Origin: Aspidiotus rigidus
Taxonomy: Eukaryota > Arthropoda > Insecta > Hemiptera > Diaspididae
NCBI GenBank assembly: GCA_035079385.1
Contig: JAVHKY010000023.1
Coordinates: 6,588,001 to 6,652,000, forward strand
Direction: 5' to 3'
Length of the DNA: 64,000 bases
The position numbers and the translations under genes are program-made. Numbering within the stretch: position 1 is the stretch's first letter; each line of letters opens with the position of its first letter. This document shows positions 21,402 to 32,339 of this stretch, piece after piece. The notes under the pieces are model-generated. The model made no database searches. It worked only from the letters and a program-made list of their open reading frames with translations, and was not told the DNA's origin.

Positions 21402-24261
21402 ATGGCTTATTTTTCAGCATTGCCTTTTAGATGTTTTCTTTTAATATTTGTGTCAAAACAGTGTAATTGTGCGATCTTTGATATCAGTGCAGTAAGTATA
21501 ATTGCTCATTAGATTCCTACATCAATAATAAACTTCGTCTATGTACGTCACTGATGTTATTTTTCTGGATTTTTAGGAAGCTAAAAAATATCTCAACGAA
21601 TCATGTGGAATAGAAGAGCCAATCTCACGCGAGAGAGATCTTGCGAAGAATTTTGTTTTGGACAGGTACCTACAAAGAAAGGAATTGGAAAACGAGCGTA
21701 ATCTACGAAGACAGGTGGAAGAAGAGAAAAATCAGTACTTCAACCGATGTGTGAAGGCTGAGGAGCAAAAAGTAAGTCATAATTTTTCTCTCAAAATTTT
21801 TTTTTTTTTTTTTATTTTTAACGAGCTCTGAGCTGCTCAAGGGCCATTGGCTCGGCGGTTGAAATAAAGGAATGTACAAAGTTATAATTTAAACATTACA
21901 AGAGTAGAACTGTGGATGTTGTGAGAACGGTAATAGAGTCTTAATTTTTTTTTTTTTTTTTTTTTTTAAATGATGGAATAAAATTGAGTTTGACGTAAAT
22001 AATCGAGGGAGGGAGTTATTGTTTCTGATTTGTTTTTTAGTGCTTGGGAGAGGGAGGAAGGAACATTAAAGGAAGAGCGGAGAGGAGAGAGAATGGGACA
22101 AGAAAAGAAGTGTTCGACTGTAAGAATTTCTTCTGGACAGTAAAAACAAGAAGGAGGGGCCAGGAGATCAGGATTGATGAGGTAGGAATGGGTGGTTCTG
22201 GTATGACCGATTCTTAGCCGTAGAAAGTGAAAATCACCCGTTTTGTCTTCAGAGAGAATTGTAGACCATTTTTAGGAGCTGTGAGCCTATTTTTTTTCGG
22301 ATTTTTCTATTTTGTCAAAACGTTCAGTGTAGGTACCTTAAAATGGAGTGAGTAAATTAATCAAATTGCAGTAGATAAGTTATTCAAAATTCATTCGTGA
22401 TGACGAGTTGAAATTCGAGTTTTTTCCGTACGAGAGAAAGTTATATAGGAGTGTATTACATGTCTTTTCTATGAATTTTTGGGTGTGGTTAGGCCTATTT
22501 TTGTTTGTCGAATTTTTTCGTCATTCTCTCTCATTTCATTGAACCGCAGTCTGAAAGGGTTAAGAAAAAATTCAGTTGGGTAGAATCATTTCAGAAGGAG
22601 ACTAAGTTATTCAAAATTCGTGATGACAAGTTGAAATTCGAGTTTTTCATTTTTCGTCTTCGGTCTTCAAAGAGAATGGTTAGGCGTTTCTGACGTGATA
22701 GCTGTGAGCCTATTTTTCTCGGAATTTTCGTCTTTTTCTATTGTTGAAACGTTCAGTACCTTAAAATGGAGTTAAGAAATTAATCAAATTGCAGTAGGTA
22801 AGTCAGTGATGAGTTGAAATTCGAGTTTTTTCTATATGAAAGAAAGCTATTTACGCGCGAGTGTATTACGTGTCTTTTCAATGAGTCGAGATAAATTTTA
22901 GAGGGCATTAAGTGTTCACCTGATAGCAGAGAGCCCATTTTTGTTTCTCGGATTTTTCGTCTTTTTCTATATTCATTGAATTCTGTGATTTATTTCAAAT
23001 GCAGGTAACTTATACCTGTTGCACAAATCTTTAATTATTTGTATTCGCTTAATTTTTTCAGAGTATGTTGGAAGATTTCATCAAACAACTTTACTGCCCA
23101 ACAGAAATTCGTTATGCGATAGAAAGGTTTCAACAGTCTTACATTCCAGTTCGTCCTGATAAAGTGATGGAAAGAATGGGATTTATTCAGAAGGAACTCA
23201 GAACTTCGGTTATCAACACAGTTACAGATTTAATAAACAATGTGCTGTACCTTTCTTCGCGAGCTGCAAGGTTATCTAACCAAAAAAAAGGAACTTCAAC
23301 GGTATTGGTAACTGAAGAACCAGCGACTACAACGGTAACTAAAACGACAATGACTAAAACGCCGATATCGGTAAATGAACAAAAAAATAGTAACCAAAAA
23401 AAAGGAACTTCAACGGTATTGGTAACTGAAGAACCAGCGACTACAACGGTAACTAAAACGACAATGACTAAACCGACGATATCGGTAAATGAACAGAAAA
23501 AGAGGATAAATGCAGGAAAAGATGATTCATTCAATCGGTCTTGGTCGCAGTTGAGAAGGGCACTGTCAAACACCTCGACAGACACTGAAATTTGTCAGTC
23601 AATTCATTTTGCAAAGGAGAAAAATCTTACAAATTTAGTTTTAAAATTAGTTTGTCTGGAAGATGCGAGTGAAGCCGGACAGCTTTTTTCATCTGAAATG
23701 TCAATTTGGAAAAATTGGAAGAAACTCAACGATGAGGATAAATACTTTCTTAAATTGCTATCATATGATGAGATTATTTTGAAAGTACAAGCTGGGGTTG
23801 CGAATCTAACATTGCAACCAGGATTGGAAAAGGAATACGCCAGCGACTTTCTGAAAGTCGAACGTTATAATGAAAATAAGAAGGTTTACGACGATAATAA
23901 ATTTTATAAGGAGTGCATGAGCGTACTCTATTTTTCAAGTAACCATGTTATTAGAAAATTGAGGGAAGTTTTGAAAGGAGAGTATCTTAGTCAACCAAGT
24001 TTCTTGAAAAAGGATAGTTACTGCTGGGAGCAAAGTACTTTGTACAACGAGGTCTCAAACATCAATAAGCACACTGCAGGGTATCAACCTCCAACGGTTA
24101 AATGCTATCCAAATGAAACTAATTTTCAAGAATTTGTTAAATTTCTTAATAAAAACTACGAAGATACTGGGATGGCATTTGTTGCTACAAATTTATATGG
24201 TGGTCTCAAACTTTGGGAGCGTATGCGGCAGACAACTTCTACTAGTCCTATTGCTTATTAA
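21402..24261 (+). CDS. Putative secreted protein with coiled coil and internal repeats, three exons
   Basis: Exons 21402-21491, 21577-21771 and 23062-24261 join in phase 0 at GTAAGT donors and TTTTAG / TTTCAG acceptors, giving about 494 residues. Residues 1-24 (PFRCFLLIFVSKQCNCA in the core) look like a signal peptide. Exon 2 encodes a charged coiled coil (RKELENERNLRRQVEEEK). Exon 3 begins with a helical part, then two exact-frame 38-residue Thr/Val-rich repeats (NQKKGTSTVLVTEEPATTTV and on), then a 230-residue globular C-terminal part with scattered Cys and Trp. I do not recognise the family. Intron 2 holds a LINE insertion. Copy B has only exons 1 and 2. Such a layout would suit a salivary or other secreted effector-like protein, but that is a guess. 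Confidence 0.65.
21799..22220 (-). mobile_element. 5'-truncated I/Jockey-type LINE in intron 2, copy A only
   Basis: Copy B joins the flanks directly (TCTCAAAATT then AGAAAGTG near 56665), so this is an insertion of about 420 bp. It begins on the plus strand with a T run of about 18, the poly(A) tail of a minus-strand insert. The minus frame 21966-22220 is open for 84 codons up to TAA: it opens RLRIGHTRTTHSYLINPDLL, then has CFYC...TVEH, the usual C-terminal end of the RNase H/zinc-knuckle region of I- and Jockey-type LINE ORF2. A second T run lies at 21945-21967. Confidence 0.75.
22221..23061. repeat. Diverged tandem repeats in intron 2
   Basis: Three copies, spaced about 200-220 bp, of a block with AAGTTATTCAAAATTCGTGA, GATGAGTTGAAATTCGAG, GAGAGAAAG and GTGAGCCTATTTTT. 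Repeats begin near 22375, 22600 and 22800. The duplication breakpoint with copy B (22856) falls in the third unit, so repeat-mediated rearrangement is possible. Confidence 0.5.
23278..23505 (+). repeat. In-frame 2 x 114-bp tandem duplication in the secreted-protein gene
   Basis: Units 23278-23391 and 23392-23505 are nearly identical and encode 38 residues each, rich in Thr, Val and Lys. The near identity implies recent duplication or gene conversion. The opposite strand is also open here by chance. Confidence 0.85.
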
Positions 24262-24360
24262 ATAAGATTATATTATAATCTAATTTTAAAATTAATTTTT
24301 TATAATTATTCTTAATATTAGATTATAATTATTATAATTGTAATTGAATTAATTATGTTG

Positions 24361-24366
24361 AATAAA
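24361..24366 (+). promoter_or_regulatory. Candidate poly(A) signal AATAAA
   Basis: The hexamer lies 100 nt after the stop of the secreted-protein gene and is the first clean AATAAA downstream of it. Confidence 0.45.
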
Positions 24367-25517
24367 AATCAATGAAATGGTATTATTTGAATAATTTGGT
24401 TTTATATTATTCATTTAATAAAATTTTTCAAGTTAATTGAATTATATGTTTGCTCCGTGATGAAGAATTTAGAGTAGACCTAAATAATATGTAGTAGGTA
24501 CTTATATTAACCGCTGCAATATTAATAAAGATAATGATGCGGATTAGTCCACACATTTAAAATTTTGGTTTTCATTGTACTTCGATGAAGAGAGAATATG
24601 TGAATGATTGTGGAAATATTTAATCCAATTGAATTGTGAATCCTACGACAATATGTGATCGAGTCTTCTTGACCTTGCAGAAAGCAAATTAGGAATGTGA
24701 CGAGATCGTATTTCAATTTAAAGTTGAGTTATGTCACCTTCCTACTCGTAGACAAAATTCCGAGTCGAGATTGCCTTTCTGTTACAAATGAATTGAAACA
24801 AAGAAATCGAATGAGAAAATTATTGCAAATTCTTATATTTTATTTACTTGATTTTTCCCTCATATCAATTTGTTTATCATGCGTGTCTGTTACAAATGAA
24901 TTAAAATGAAGGAATGAATTCGAAGGAGAAAATTATTGGGAATACCTTTTTAATTTCTTGGTTTTTCTTTAATTTCAATAGCCAATTGCAAAAACATTGT
25001 CATTGAAATGAAGGAAAGTAGGCAAAAACAACAAAAAAAGAAAAAAAGAAAAAAAAATTTTTGAAAAAGCATGGGGCTTGAACCGTCGTTCTTGTATATC
25101 ATACGAATGTTTTACCTAGGTACGGGTAACCGGTTTTATGTGACGCGTAAGGGAGGATTCTGGTTCTGTTTCACGCGCCTCGCTTGTTCCTATGTTAACT
25201 GGGCGTGAGTTTCACTAAAGTACGAGTTTGGATAATAGTATATTACACACCAACGTTTGTAAGTGAGTGTTTACATACGAGGACAAAGTTTGCGAAACGA
25301 GACGAAGTCGAGTGAGCAATTGGCCGAAGTATGTAAACTCACTACGAACGTTGTTGAGTAAAATATTTTAATTTATACATGTTTGAAAAAAAAGTGAAAT
25401 TTCGATTAATTGGAAAAATGTTCATACTGCATTGAAATCTAACTTTCTGTATTATCTCTGTCCTAGTGGTGGAGAATTATCGATACAAATCAATATATCG
25501 ATATGAATTGAATATCG
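24367..25517. other. Spacer between the duplicated copies, no supported gene
   Basis: Two direct copies of CTGTTACAAATGAATT(G/A)AAA with AAAATTATTG sit near 24778 and 24887. An A-rich run is at 25030-25065. A tRNA-like string follows it (see rejected items). Confidence 0.4.
25251..25353. repeat. Imperfect inverted repeat, arms about 26 bp
   Basis: CAACGTTTGTAAGTGAGTGT...CATAC (25251-25278) pairs with GTATGTAAACTCACTACGAA...CGTTG (25329-25353). The loop is about 50 bases with ACGAAGTCGAG-type motifs. Probably a MITE remnant. Confidence 0.5.
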
Positions 25518-25877
25518 TTATGGTTTTCGATATTTCCCGAATATTGGGCTCACTTTGTCTTTAATTTTCCATACATATGATTTGGAAAAGATTCCGTTTT
25601 TGCTTCTATAATTGATCAATTCAGCGAGTACTTCACCCGTCTCGTCATCATTTATCTTCAGTTTTTCGCAGAGATTATTGACAAATTCAGTGGCATCAAT
25701 GTACTGGTTTGGAAGTAACAAGGCCGGATCATGGTTTGGATCAAAGAAATACGCAGCCCAGTACAATGGTGTTAGAAACTGTTCTTTTCGATTTCGAAAT
25801 TGTTCACAAATACCTACGTAACGAACTTCTAATTTGTGTTTAGGAAAGCGGATACTTTGACAAGAAATAACACACAT
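25518..25877 (-). pseudogene. hAT-type transposase fragment
   Basis: A 119-codon minus-strand frame. The region TPLYWAAYFFDPNHDPALL resembles the AAY(L/F)LDP block seen in hAT transposases of the BED/DUF659 type ahead of the dimerisation domain. Nothing upstream or downstream completes the protein, and no TIRs were recognised around it, so it is a remnant. Confidence 0.5.
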
Positions 25878-27995
25878 TCACAAACAAACAATTAAACAAT
25901 CAATAAATTAAGATTGAAACAAAAATGAAACAAACTTCTCACGGCGAAGAATAAATTAATAAAATTGAACACATCATCTTAAAAAAAGTAACTACCGACT
26001 CGACTGTTAACAAACAGGAAAACAAAAATTTCTTCTAAAAAATAAAAAAACAAAAAAGGAACTTCACATCACAAATGAATAGGTAATTTAAAACGAATTA
26101 CAGTAGATAGCCTAAGTTTTGGACCAATTGATGGTTATATTTTCAATTTTCACATTTGAACAATTTGAAAACAAAATTACTTTGTCAAGCGGAAAAACAG
26201 ATTCTAATATATGATTGCACGGATAGTGGATGCGGCTTATGAATATCTTGTAAAGGTGTAGTATCAACATTTTCAATCGTTATAACTTGAGTTGAACGTA
26301 CTTCTTGACTTAGAGTTTTCGAAATTTTGAAACACCGACTCATCGGTAAGGCATCTTAGATGATAACATTAACAAGACGTACTCAAGTAGTTAGCGTTGG
26401 CGCTTAGCGGTTAAAATTTGTGCGAATAGACGTAAAACGCGTGCGCTGCTGTAAAGAAGTCACGTCATGTTCTTTACAACCATGGAGAGTGTATCCATGT
26501 AAAACTAAACTTACAGTTCTAAATATAGGCTATAAAACATCGTTTTTTGAACATGTGTGAATTAAAAATCGTGACATATATACGAATTTGAAATTTTAAT
26601 AATAATTGTTGGCGGGTACTCTTACCTAATAATGGCTTCGTCTCGTAGCGTTGTTCTAAGTGATCGCAATGTCTCTGTCGTAGAGTATGTGCGCACCCCG
26701 CCAACCGGTCTGCTTATTCCGGTATGCAATAAGTATGACGTGTGAAATTAGTATACTCGTGGTTCTTACTCTGGTATGCAGTAAGTGCATACCCGAACGT
26801 ATGTCCGATTATTCATATCTATAGTATGGGCCCAGCTATAGCTATGAGTAATCGGATGTACGAAGCAACGGCGGTTTAATACCCACCTACAAGGTTTCGT
26901 CGCGTTCGATTGAAAAAAAAAAAAATCGTATGCATATGAACGATCGCATATGTGTGCGAATTTTCCGAGTGCTCTGTGCCAGGAAAAAATATGGAAAAAG
27001 AAAAGGGAATACCTGGCACAGGGCACCGGTTTTGCCGGTTTTTTTTATGAAATTTGATGAAAAAGTCTATCTTCTTATACCAGATCAGTGATTTTTCTCT
27101 GATTCTAGAATTTGATCAATCTCAGAAATGTCTTAGAAATCCAGAACTATCCTAGAAATTCATAAGTGCTCCTCTTAATAACCACTGCGCTAGAGAAATG
27201 AGTAAGTGCGTCAGACCTGTATTTTAGAAGGGCTGGAATGTCGCTCTCGCAAGAGAGATTTAATTATGGCAAAATTGATGCAAAAACGATGAAATTTTTG
27301 ATCTATCTTGGAAAAAAAATTATGAGAAAATGGTTTGATTTTGCTTTAAAAAATGGTAAAATGATCCTTGCGTTGGAGAAATTCATAATTGCCCCTAAGT
27401 GGGCCAGAAGGAATATAATTGTACTACTGTAACCCAACTTCCTTGAAGAGCAATTCTTCATAACTGATTTGTTTTTTTTTTGGGAGGGGCCGACCAAGAA
27501 GGAACGTGATTTTTTGTCATCTCAGCTGTACAAAGTTGAATTGAAGTACAATCTGCAAAATTACGTTGAACAGTCGATTACTACGACCTGAAGAATAAGG
27601 CTGAGGACATCAACCACTGCAGGTGAAAAGAAATCTTATTCCGCTGACCGTTATTTTACAGATATGTCAATTCAACTCTTAACGGCAGATTCTTGAGTGG
27701 GGGGTCTCTTCGTAGGTCAAAGAGGGTCACCTTACCATTGAGGAGTACACCTCATACTCACCTAGTGGACCTATAATGACATCGACTGTTTAGAAAAAGG
27801 GTTTTCCAATTCTGCCGAACAAAGTTGAATAGACGTATATGCAGATAATGAACACAAGGAAAAGAGGTTATGGGTATACTCTCCGAAATATCGTCCAACC
27901 AACCACGCGACAGCAAGCAAGAGCTGCTCCACCTTGCAAGCTTATATCCGAAAAGCTCGTCAAGCCACCACAACTGCCAGCGACCAAAGTCAGGA
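25878..27995. other. Spacer between copies, no supported gene
   Basis: AT-rich sequence. GGTATGCA(A/G)TAAGT occurs at 26720 and 26774 in direct orientation. Two ends resembling the CTGCCGTACAAAG MITE family lie near 27519 and 27813. The sequence matching copy A starts at about 27996. Confidence 0.4.
26969..27026. repeat. Hairpin GTGCTCTGTGCCAGG / CCTGGCACAGGGCAC
   Basis: Two 15-bp inverted arms with one mismatch around a 28-base A-rich loop. It looks like an excision footprint or the ends of a small element. Confidence 0.5.
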
Positions 27996-29139
27996 CCTCC
28001 TGTCACATATAGCTCAACAGAGGAAATTTCATCAATGAACCTTTTTTATGGGGGGGTTTTTTGAGAAGTTTGCCGTGCGCCGTACGCCGTCCGATAAAAA
28101 ATTTGGTTAGGCCTAAAAATAGTTCTGCAGCCCATACCGTGAGCGGATGAGAATAATTTTTTGTTTCGACTTCTCTAGTGGAGGACAACATTTCAACGCA
28201 CATTTGGAACATTTTACGATCCAGGCCAGAGCCTTCAGAATCTCAACTTAGATTATGTAAAAACTAGCGTCTGTTACGTCGTCGCTACGCGTCGACGACA
28301 GTCGCTCGCAAGGTGAGTACCAAGTCGCTCGCAAGGTGAGTACCAATTTTGGAATGAAGAAACAATTTTTTCCAAAAAAAATTTCTGAAAAAAAAATGAT
28401 TTAAAAAAGACGCGGCAATTCACTAACAAAAAACTATACTGTTCTATTCACCAACAAAAAAGACCAAAGAAACTGCCTCATGAACAGATATAGGTATATT
28501 GTTTTGGGGATACTACATTACTTCTGTTAGAAAAATTATTATAAAAACTTCCATGTTTTTTAAACAGGCTGAGCTTTGGTCCGCATGTGAGATCAGGCTA
28601 GGGGTGCCCTCCCCCCATGATGATGAATGAGAGATATAGAACAATCTTTTAGAAATGTCAATAGGAGAGCGTGATTACAATAACTACACAGCATTTGTGG
28701 CAAAGAACCAGTTTGAATGCAAATTGAAGTACCTATATGGTCGACATATCTTCCAAAACATTTCAGTGAGTCGCATGATCCGATCCAATGTTTTTCACAG
28801 ATTTGACGTCACGTTTGAATCGGTCTACATATAACATAGGTGCACCGGGGAATAAGTGAAGATCTGAATATGTCTTGATCACAGAAGTGAATACCTCTGC
28901 CACACAAAGTAGAATTGACATATCTATAGAATCAAGGATCACGATAAAAATATGTTACAATCAAATTTTCTTGAAAAATTCCTGATAATATGACAGTAAA
29001 TACAAAGTAGACATAAATTCCGAGAAGTATTTTCAAGAAATAATTTGATAATGAAGTCAGATTTAGGATAACAATGTTTGTTTTTTGAAACACTTCATGA
29101 ATATGAATACTTCCAAATTATTAGGACGTGACCGCAAAT

Positions 29140-29540
29140 CTGCCGTACAACGTTAAATAGACGTACAAAGTTAAATAGACGTATATGCGAAAACAACGAT
29201 CACCGAGACGAGGCGTTCGCCTTCGGATCAATGGGCTGTATGTGTATTGGGAACGAAGCTTTGTATTCACACACCACTACTATCACAGTCGATTGCATAT
29301 CAGTGCATATACGTCCCTTTTTTGGACGTATATGCATCGCGAGGTGAAAAATGTACCGTATCTGAAGATTGAGCACTTACTGAAGAAAATTATTATAATC
29401 ATCGAATTCTGCGTTGAAAGTTGCTATGAGTGAGTAACTTATGCGATCTTAATATCTTTCGAATACATTTTTATATTCTTTTTGATACTTTTCCGTGATG
29501 GTTGTTTTCGCATATACATCTATTCAACTTTGTACGGCAG
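29140..29540. mobile_element. 401-bp MITE of the CTGCCGTACAAAG family, copy B only
   Basis: Ends CTGCCGTACAACGTTAAATA and (inverted) CTGCCGTACAAAGTTGAATA, continuing to GCGAAAACAAC on both sides. Flanked by AAAT at 29136-29139 and 29541-29544, a 4-bp target duplication. Copy A has the empty site (CCGCAAATTGGC near 5215). The left end carries an internal 17-bp duplication (ACGTTAAATAGACGTACAAA). There is a chance 82-codon frame inside and no transposase. Confidence 0.85.
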
Positions 29541-30278
29541 AAATTGGCTCTTGTAAAAACACAGCCTGTTTGCCTTCCCACGCACCTACACACGATTACT
29601 TCAACCATGATTCTTCAGCAGATTGTTGATATGTAGATACATCAGTTCTATTTTTACAGCAAACAGGAGTATAAGATCTGATACTAAAAAAAAGTTTGTT
29701 TCCTGTTTCATGAATCCCCATCGTTTATTTAACAAACCTTTGTCACATTTTGTTATCAAACATCATTAATTCATAGTCAAACCAAACGTTCTAAAACAAT
29801 GTAGCCCACTACCTAATATTTTATGTACAACGTCTTACCAAAACTCTGGACAATAATATCAATGCTTTGGAAAACCAGCAGCTAGTTACATATGTTGTGA
29901 TATCACACGCGTTCCAAAGTTTTAGAAAATGATAAATTGGTCAACTTATACTCTTTCACTAATCAAAACAAATTTCGCAGCTTGATTTCTTCTCGCAACT
30001 ACAGACCAAGGAAAAAAGTGATAATATGGAAGTTTTCACAATAAGACTTGAACCAATGTGATATTTTCAGAAGTTCTTTGAACAAATAAGAAACTCTGTT
30101 ATAATTACAATATAATGAACTAGGCAAACTTACCTACCTGATTCAGACATTGAAGTTACACCCCACGTCCAGAATGCGGGAATTCTCGTCTTCAATCAAA
30201 TTTAAATTACGTCAAGGAATTTCAAAACATAAGCAGCCTATAAATATTATCACTTCACTAACAAGAACTACCTGTAAC

Positions 30279-30554
30279 CAGAGAAGAGATGGCTAACTTC
30301 AATGCAAAAATTAAGGACAAAAAACGCATATATTTGCCACGTGAGCGTTGTGATCGCTTTGTTATTATTGGTTAATAAGTGTGCTGCAGCGGCAGTGTTT
30401 GCAGCATTCCAAATATATTTTAGTGTAGTAGTAAATAATATCTGTTCATGTGTAGTAGTAGTGGTGATATACAACGGCGATTGCAGCGCTAACGTGGCAA
30501 ATATATGCGTTTTTTGTCTTAAAAATTAACCAAGAGTTAAATATCTCTTCTCTG
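30279..30554. mobile_element. 276-bp hAT-like MITE, copy B only
   Basis: Termini CAGAGAAGAGAT and ATCTCTTCTCTG. Perfect 8-bp target duplication CCTGTAAC at 30271-30278 and 30555-30562; copy A has the unoccupied site (ACCTGTAATA near 5930). Subterminal arms GACAAAAAACGCATATATTT and its complement extend the foldback. Eight-base duplication and a CAG-type end point to mobilisation by a hAT transposase. Confidence 0.85.
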
Positions 30555-30720
30555 CCTGTAACAACTAACAATATTATTTTTATAAAATCGAAATTCTAAA
30601 TGAAAGTGCGCAGTTGCAAGAAATGTAGTTTGTAAATTGTAGCGATCATCAGACTTGCTCTTGTACTTGGTTTGCATGTAGAACAATCAACTGTGAAGAA
30701 AGAATGATACTTCCAAGCGG

Positions 30721-30723
<3 letters not shown>

Positions 30724-30800
<77 letters not shown>
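30724..30800 (+). repeat. (GT)n microsatellite, expanded in copy B
   Basis: About 32 GT units with a slightly broken end; copy A has about 7 at the same place (6109-6122). The long valine-cysteine frame over it is meaningless. Confidence 0.95.
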
Positions 30801-30932
30801 ATCAAATGACAGGTCTCCCTCCTTTGCTCTTCCTGTCACAGTCATTCGCAAACGTCAAGGAATATTCAATGCTGGCAGACAACCCTGCCGTACAAAGTTA
30901 TGACGTACATCCAAATCGACGATCAGGCAATT

Positions 30933-31226
30933 CGGGCCCTACAACCGCTAGGTTTGCTGTAATCGCGAAAATGGAACCGGGGTAAAGGAGAAAATTCCAT
31001 TTGTCTCAATGTAATTTAAATTTGAAATATCTTTGGAAACAAGCAATATTTTGAAAAAACTAACAGAACTAAATTTGTTGATCATAAAATTTCCTTTCAA
31101 ATGAAATTATCAGTTTTGAAATACATTGAAATTTTATGATAACCGTTACTGCCCGCTCACCTGAATACCCGCAATGTCTATTATGTACCCGGTTGCGTTA
31201 TCAGCGAAGCTAGCGCTGTTGGGTTC
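30933..31226. mobile_element. About 294-bp TIR element, copy B only
   Basis: Left end GGGCCCTACAACCGCTAGG and inverted right end GAACCCAACAGCGCTAGC share about 20 of 26 bases, going on to TTTGCTG / TTCGCTG. Copy A lacks it (CAGGCAATTAGTATCTTTC near 6260). A target duplication of at most TT is visible. No coding capacity. Confidence 0.6.
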
Positions 31227-31779
31227 TTGTATCTTTCGGATGATTTGTGCGAGTTTGTGAATGGTGATAATGCACACTACCATTACTTCATTGATGGAAT
31301 AACAGGGAAAAATTCAGATCTAGGAAATTGGAGCCTTCATTCTCGTAGGATGAACACCTTACTCTGAATTGTGTTGAAATGAACGTTGGATATCCTCTTC
31401 GTTCACGTGACGTCACTAACTGCTAACATCGAGCGATAGTGCGCGATATTCTGCGATAGTATCGCAGAATTTTGCGATAGTATCATGGGATGGTACTTAG
31501 AACATTATCGACTCCCATAAGAATACACAGGGAACATTTCGATCATGTGTTAGTATTTCAAAATGAGAAATAAATAATGGAATTCAACGTTGATAATCAA
31601 GATCTGGAAGATCTCAAGTATTTGAGAATGTATTTTCGTTTCTCACTTTATTCTTCTATTTAAATATGAGCAAATGATCGAATTTAATTTTTCTTCTTAT
31701 GGAAAAGTCCGTGTAAAAAAAGTTTGTTTACTTTCCCTAAGCACCATCATCACAAATCTCGAAATTGTTTTGAACTAGC

Positions 31780-31920
31780 CGCTTGCGGCGCGCCTTCGGC
31801 GCCAAACAGGCTCGCGCTTCGCTCTCGCTGTTTCATGATTACGGGCTCGCGCTTTGCGCTCGCTGGTTTGTTTATTAGTTTTGTCATGACAGACTCGCGC
31901 TTCGCGCTCGCAAAGAGCAC
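31780..31920. repeat. GC-rich CTCGCGCTTCGCGCTCGC palindromic repeats
   Basis: Four imperfect palindromes built on GCGCTTCGCGCTCGC-type cores within 140 bp (GCCGCTTGCGGCGCGCC, then three CTCGCGCTT(C/T)GCGCTCGC-like copies). A milder version of the motif lies at 20285-20330. Strongly different in base composition from the surroundings. Confidence 0.7.
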
Positions 31921-32067
31921 GCCGCCGACGGACTATCACTTGCTGAAAGATACCTACTACCTACGCGACAGAGCAGATTTTTATATTTCATGAGAGCTCA
32001 TAACGTTTGAACTTTCAATAGTCAAATATGTATTCCCGCTTGCCATCTAGTTCACTGTTCCCACTAG

Positions 32068-32074
<7 letters not shown>

Positions 32075-32130
<56 letters not shown>
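32075..32130. repeat. (CA)n(TA)n compound microsatellite
   Basis: About 13 CA units followed directly by about 15 AT units, inside the TA-type element. Confidence 0.95.
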
Positions 32131-32134
<4 letters not shown>

Positions 32135-32339
32135 CCAAACTCGACCAAGAAACAGCCCGCTGGCATGGGTAAAGGCTAATTTTGTCCTAGCTCTGTCAAG
32201 ACCAAGGTATGGGTTTCTGACCATTATAGTCTTATATTTTTCAGAATTTCTTCAATATGAGTCATATGGGATTTGGTATTGAGAATTCAAGGGAGCCTAG
32301 ACCTAGATAAAGTAGTATAAAGATGGCCTAGACCTATTA

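Larger units (their letters stand above)
3987..22856. repeat. Large duplicated segment, copy A
   Basis: From TCCTGTCACATATAGCTC near 3988 to TTTACGC near 22856 this segment is collinear with 27996-57298. It carries the same series of 5S rRNA, unknown three-exon gene, foldback element, carboxypeptidase-like exons, small-ORF cluster and secreted-protein exons. Coding stretches differ by only a few bases; most length difference comes from transposon insertions. Copy A is about 18.9 kb and copy B about 29.3 kb. The relation is direct (head to tail). Either a recent tandem duplication or two haplotypes assembled in series would explain it. Confidence 0.92.

Noticed and set aside
23187..23585. 132-codon minus-strand frame
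   Set aside because: It lies antisense to exon 3 of the secreted-protein gene and is open only because of the repeat composition.
25070..25130. tRNA-like string on the minus strand (GGTAAAAC...GGTTCAAGCCCC)
   Set aside because: It has B-box-like bases, but the anticodon stem does not pair and no acceptor stem is found. It could be a tRNA-derived repeat scrap at most.
30596..30985. Frames reading through Cys-Val or Thr-His runs
   Set aside because: They are translations of the (GT)n microsatellite.
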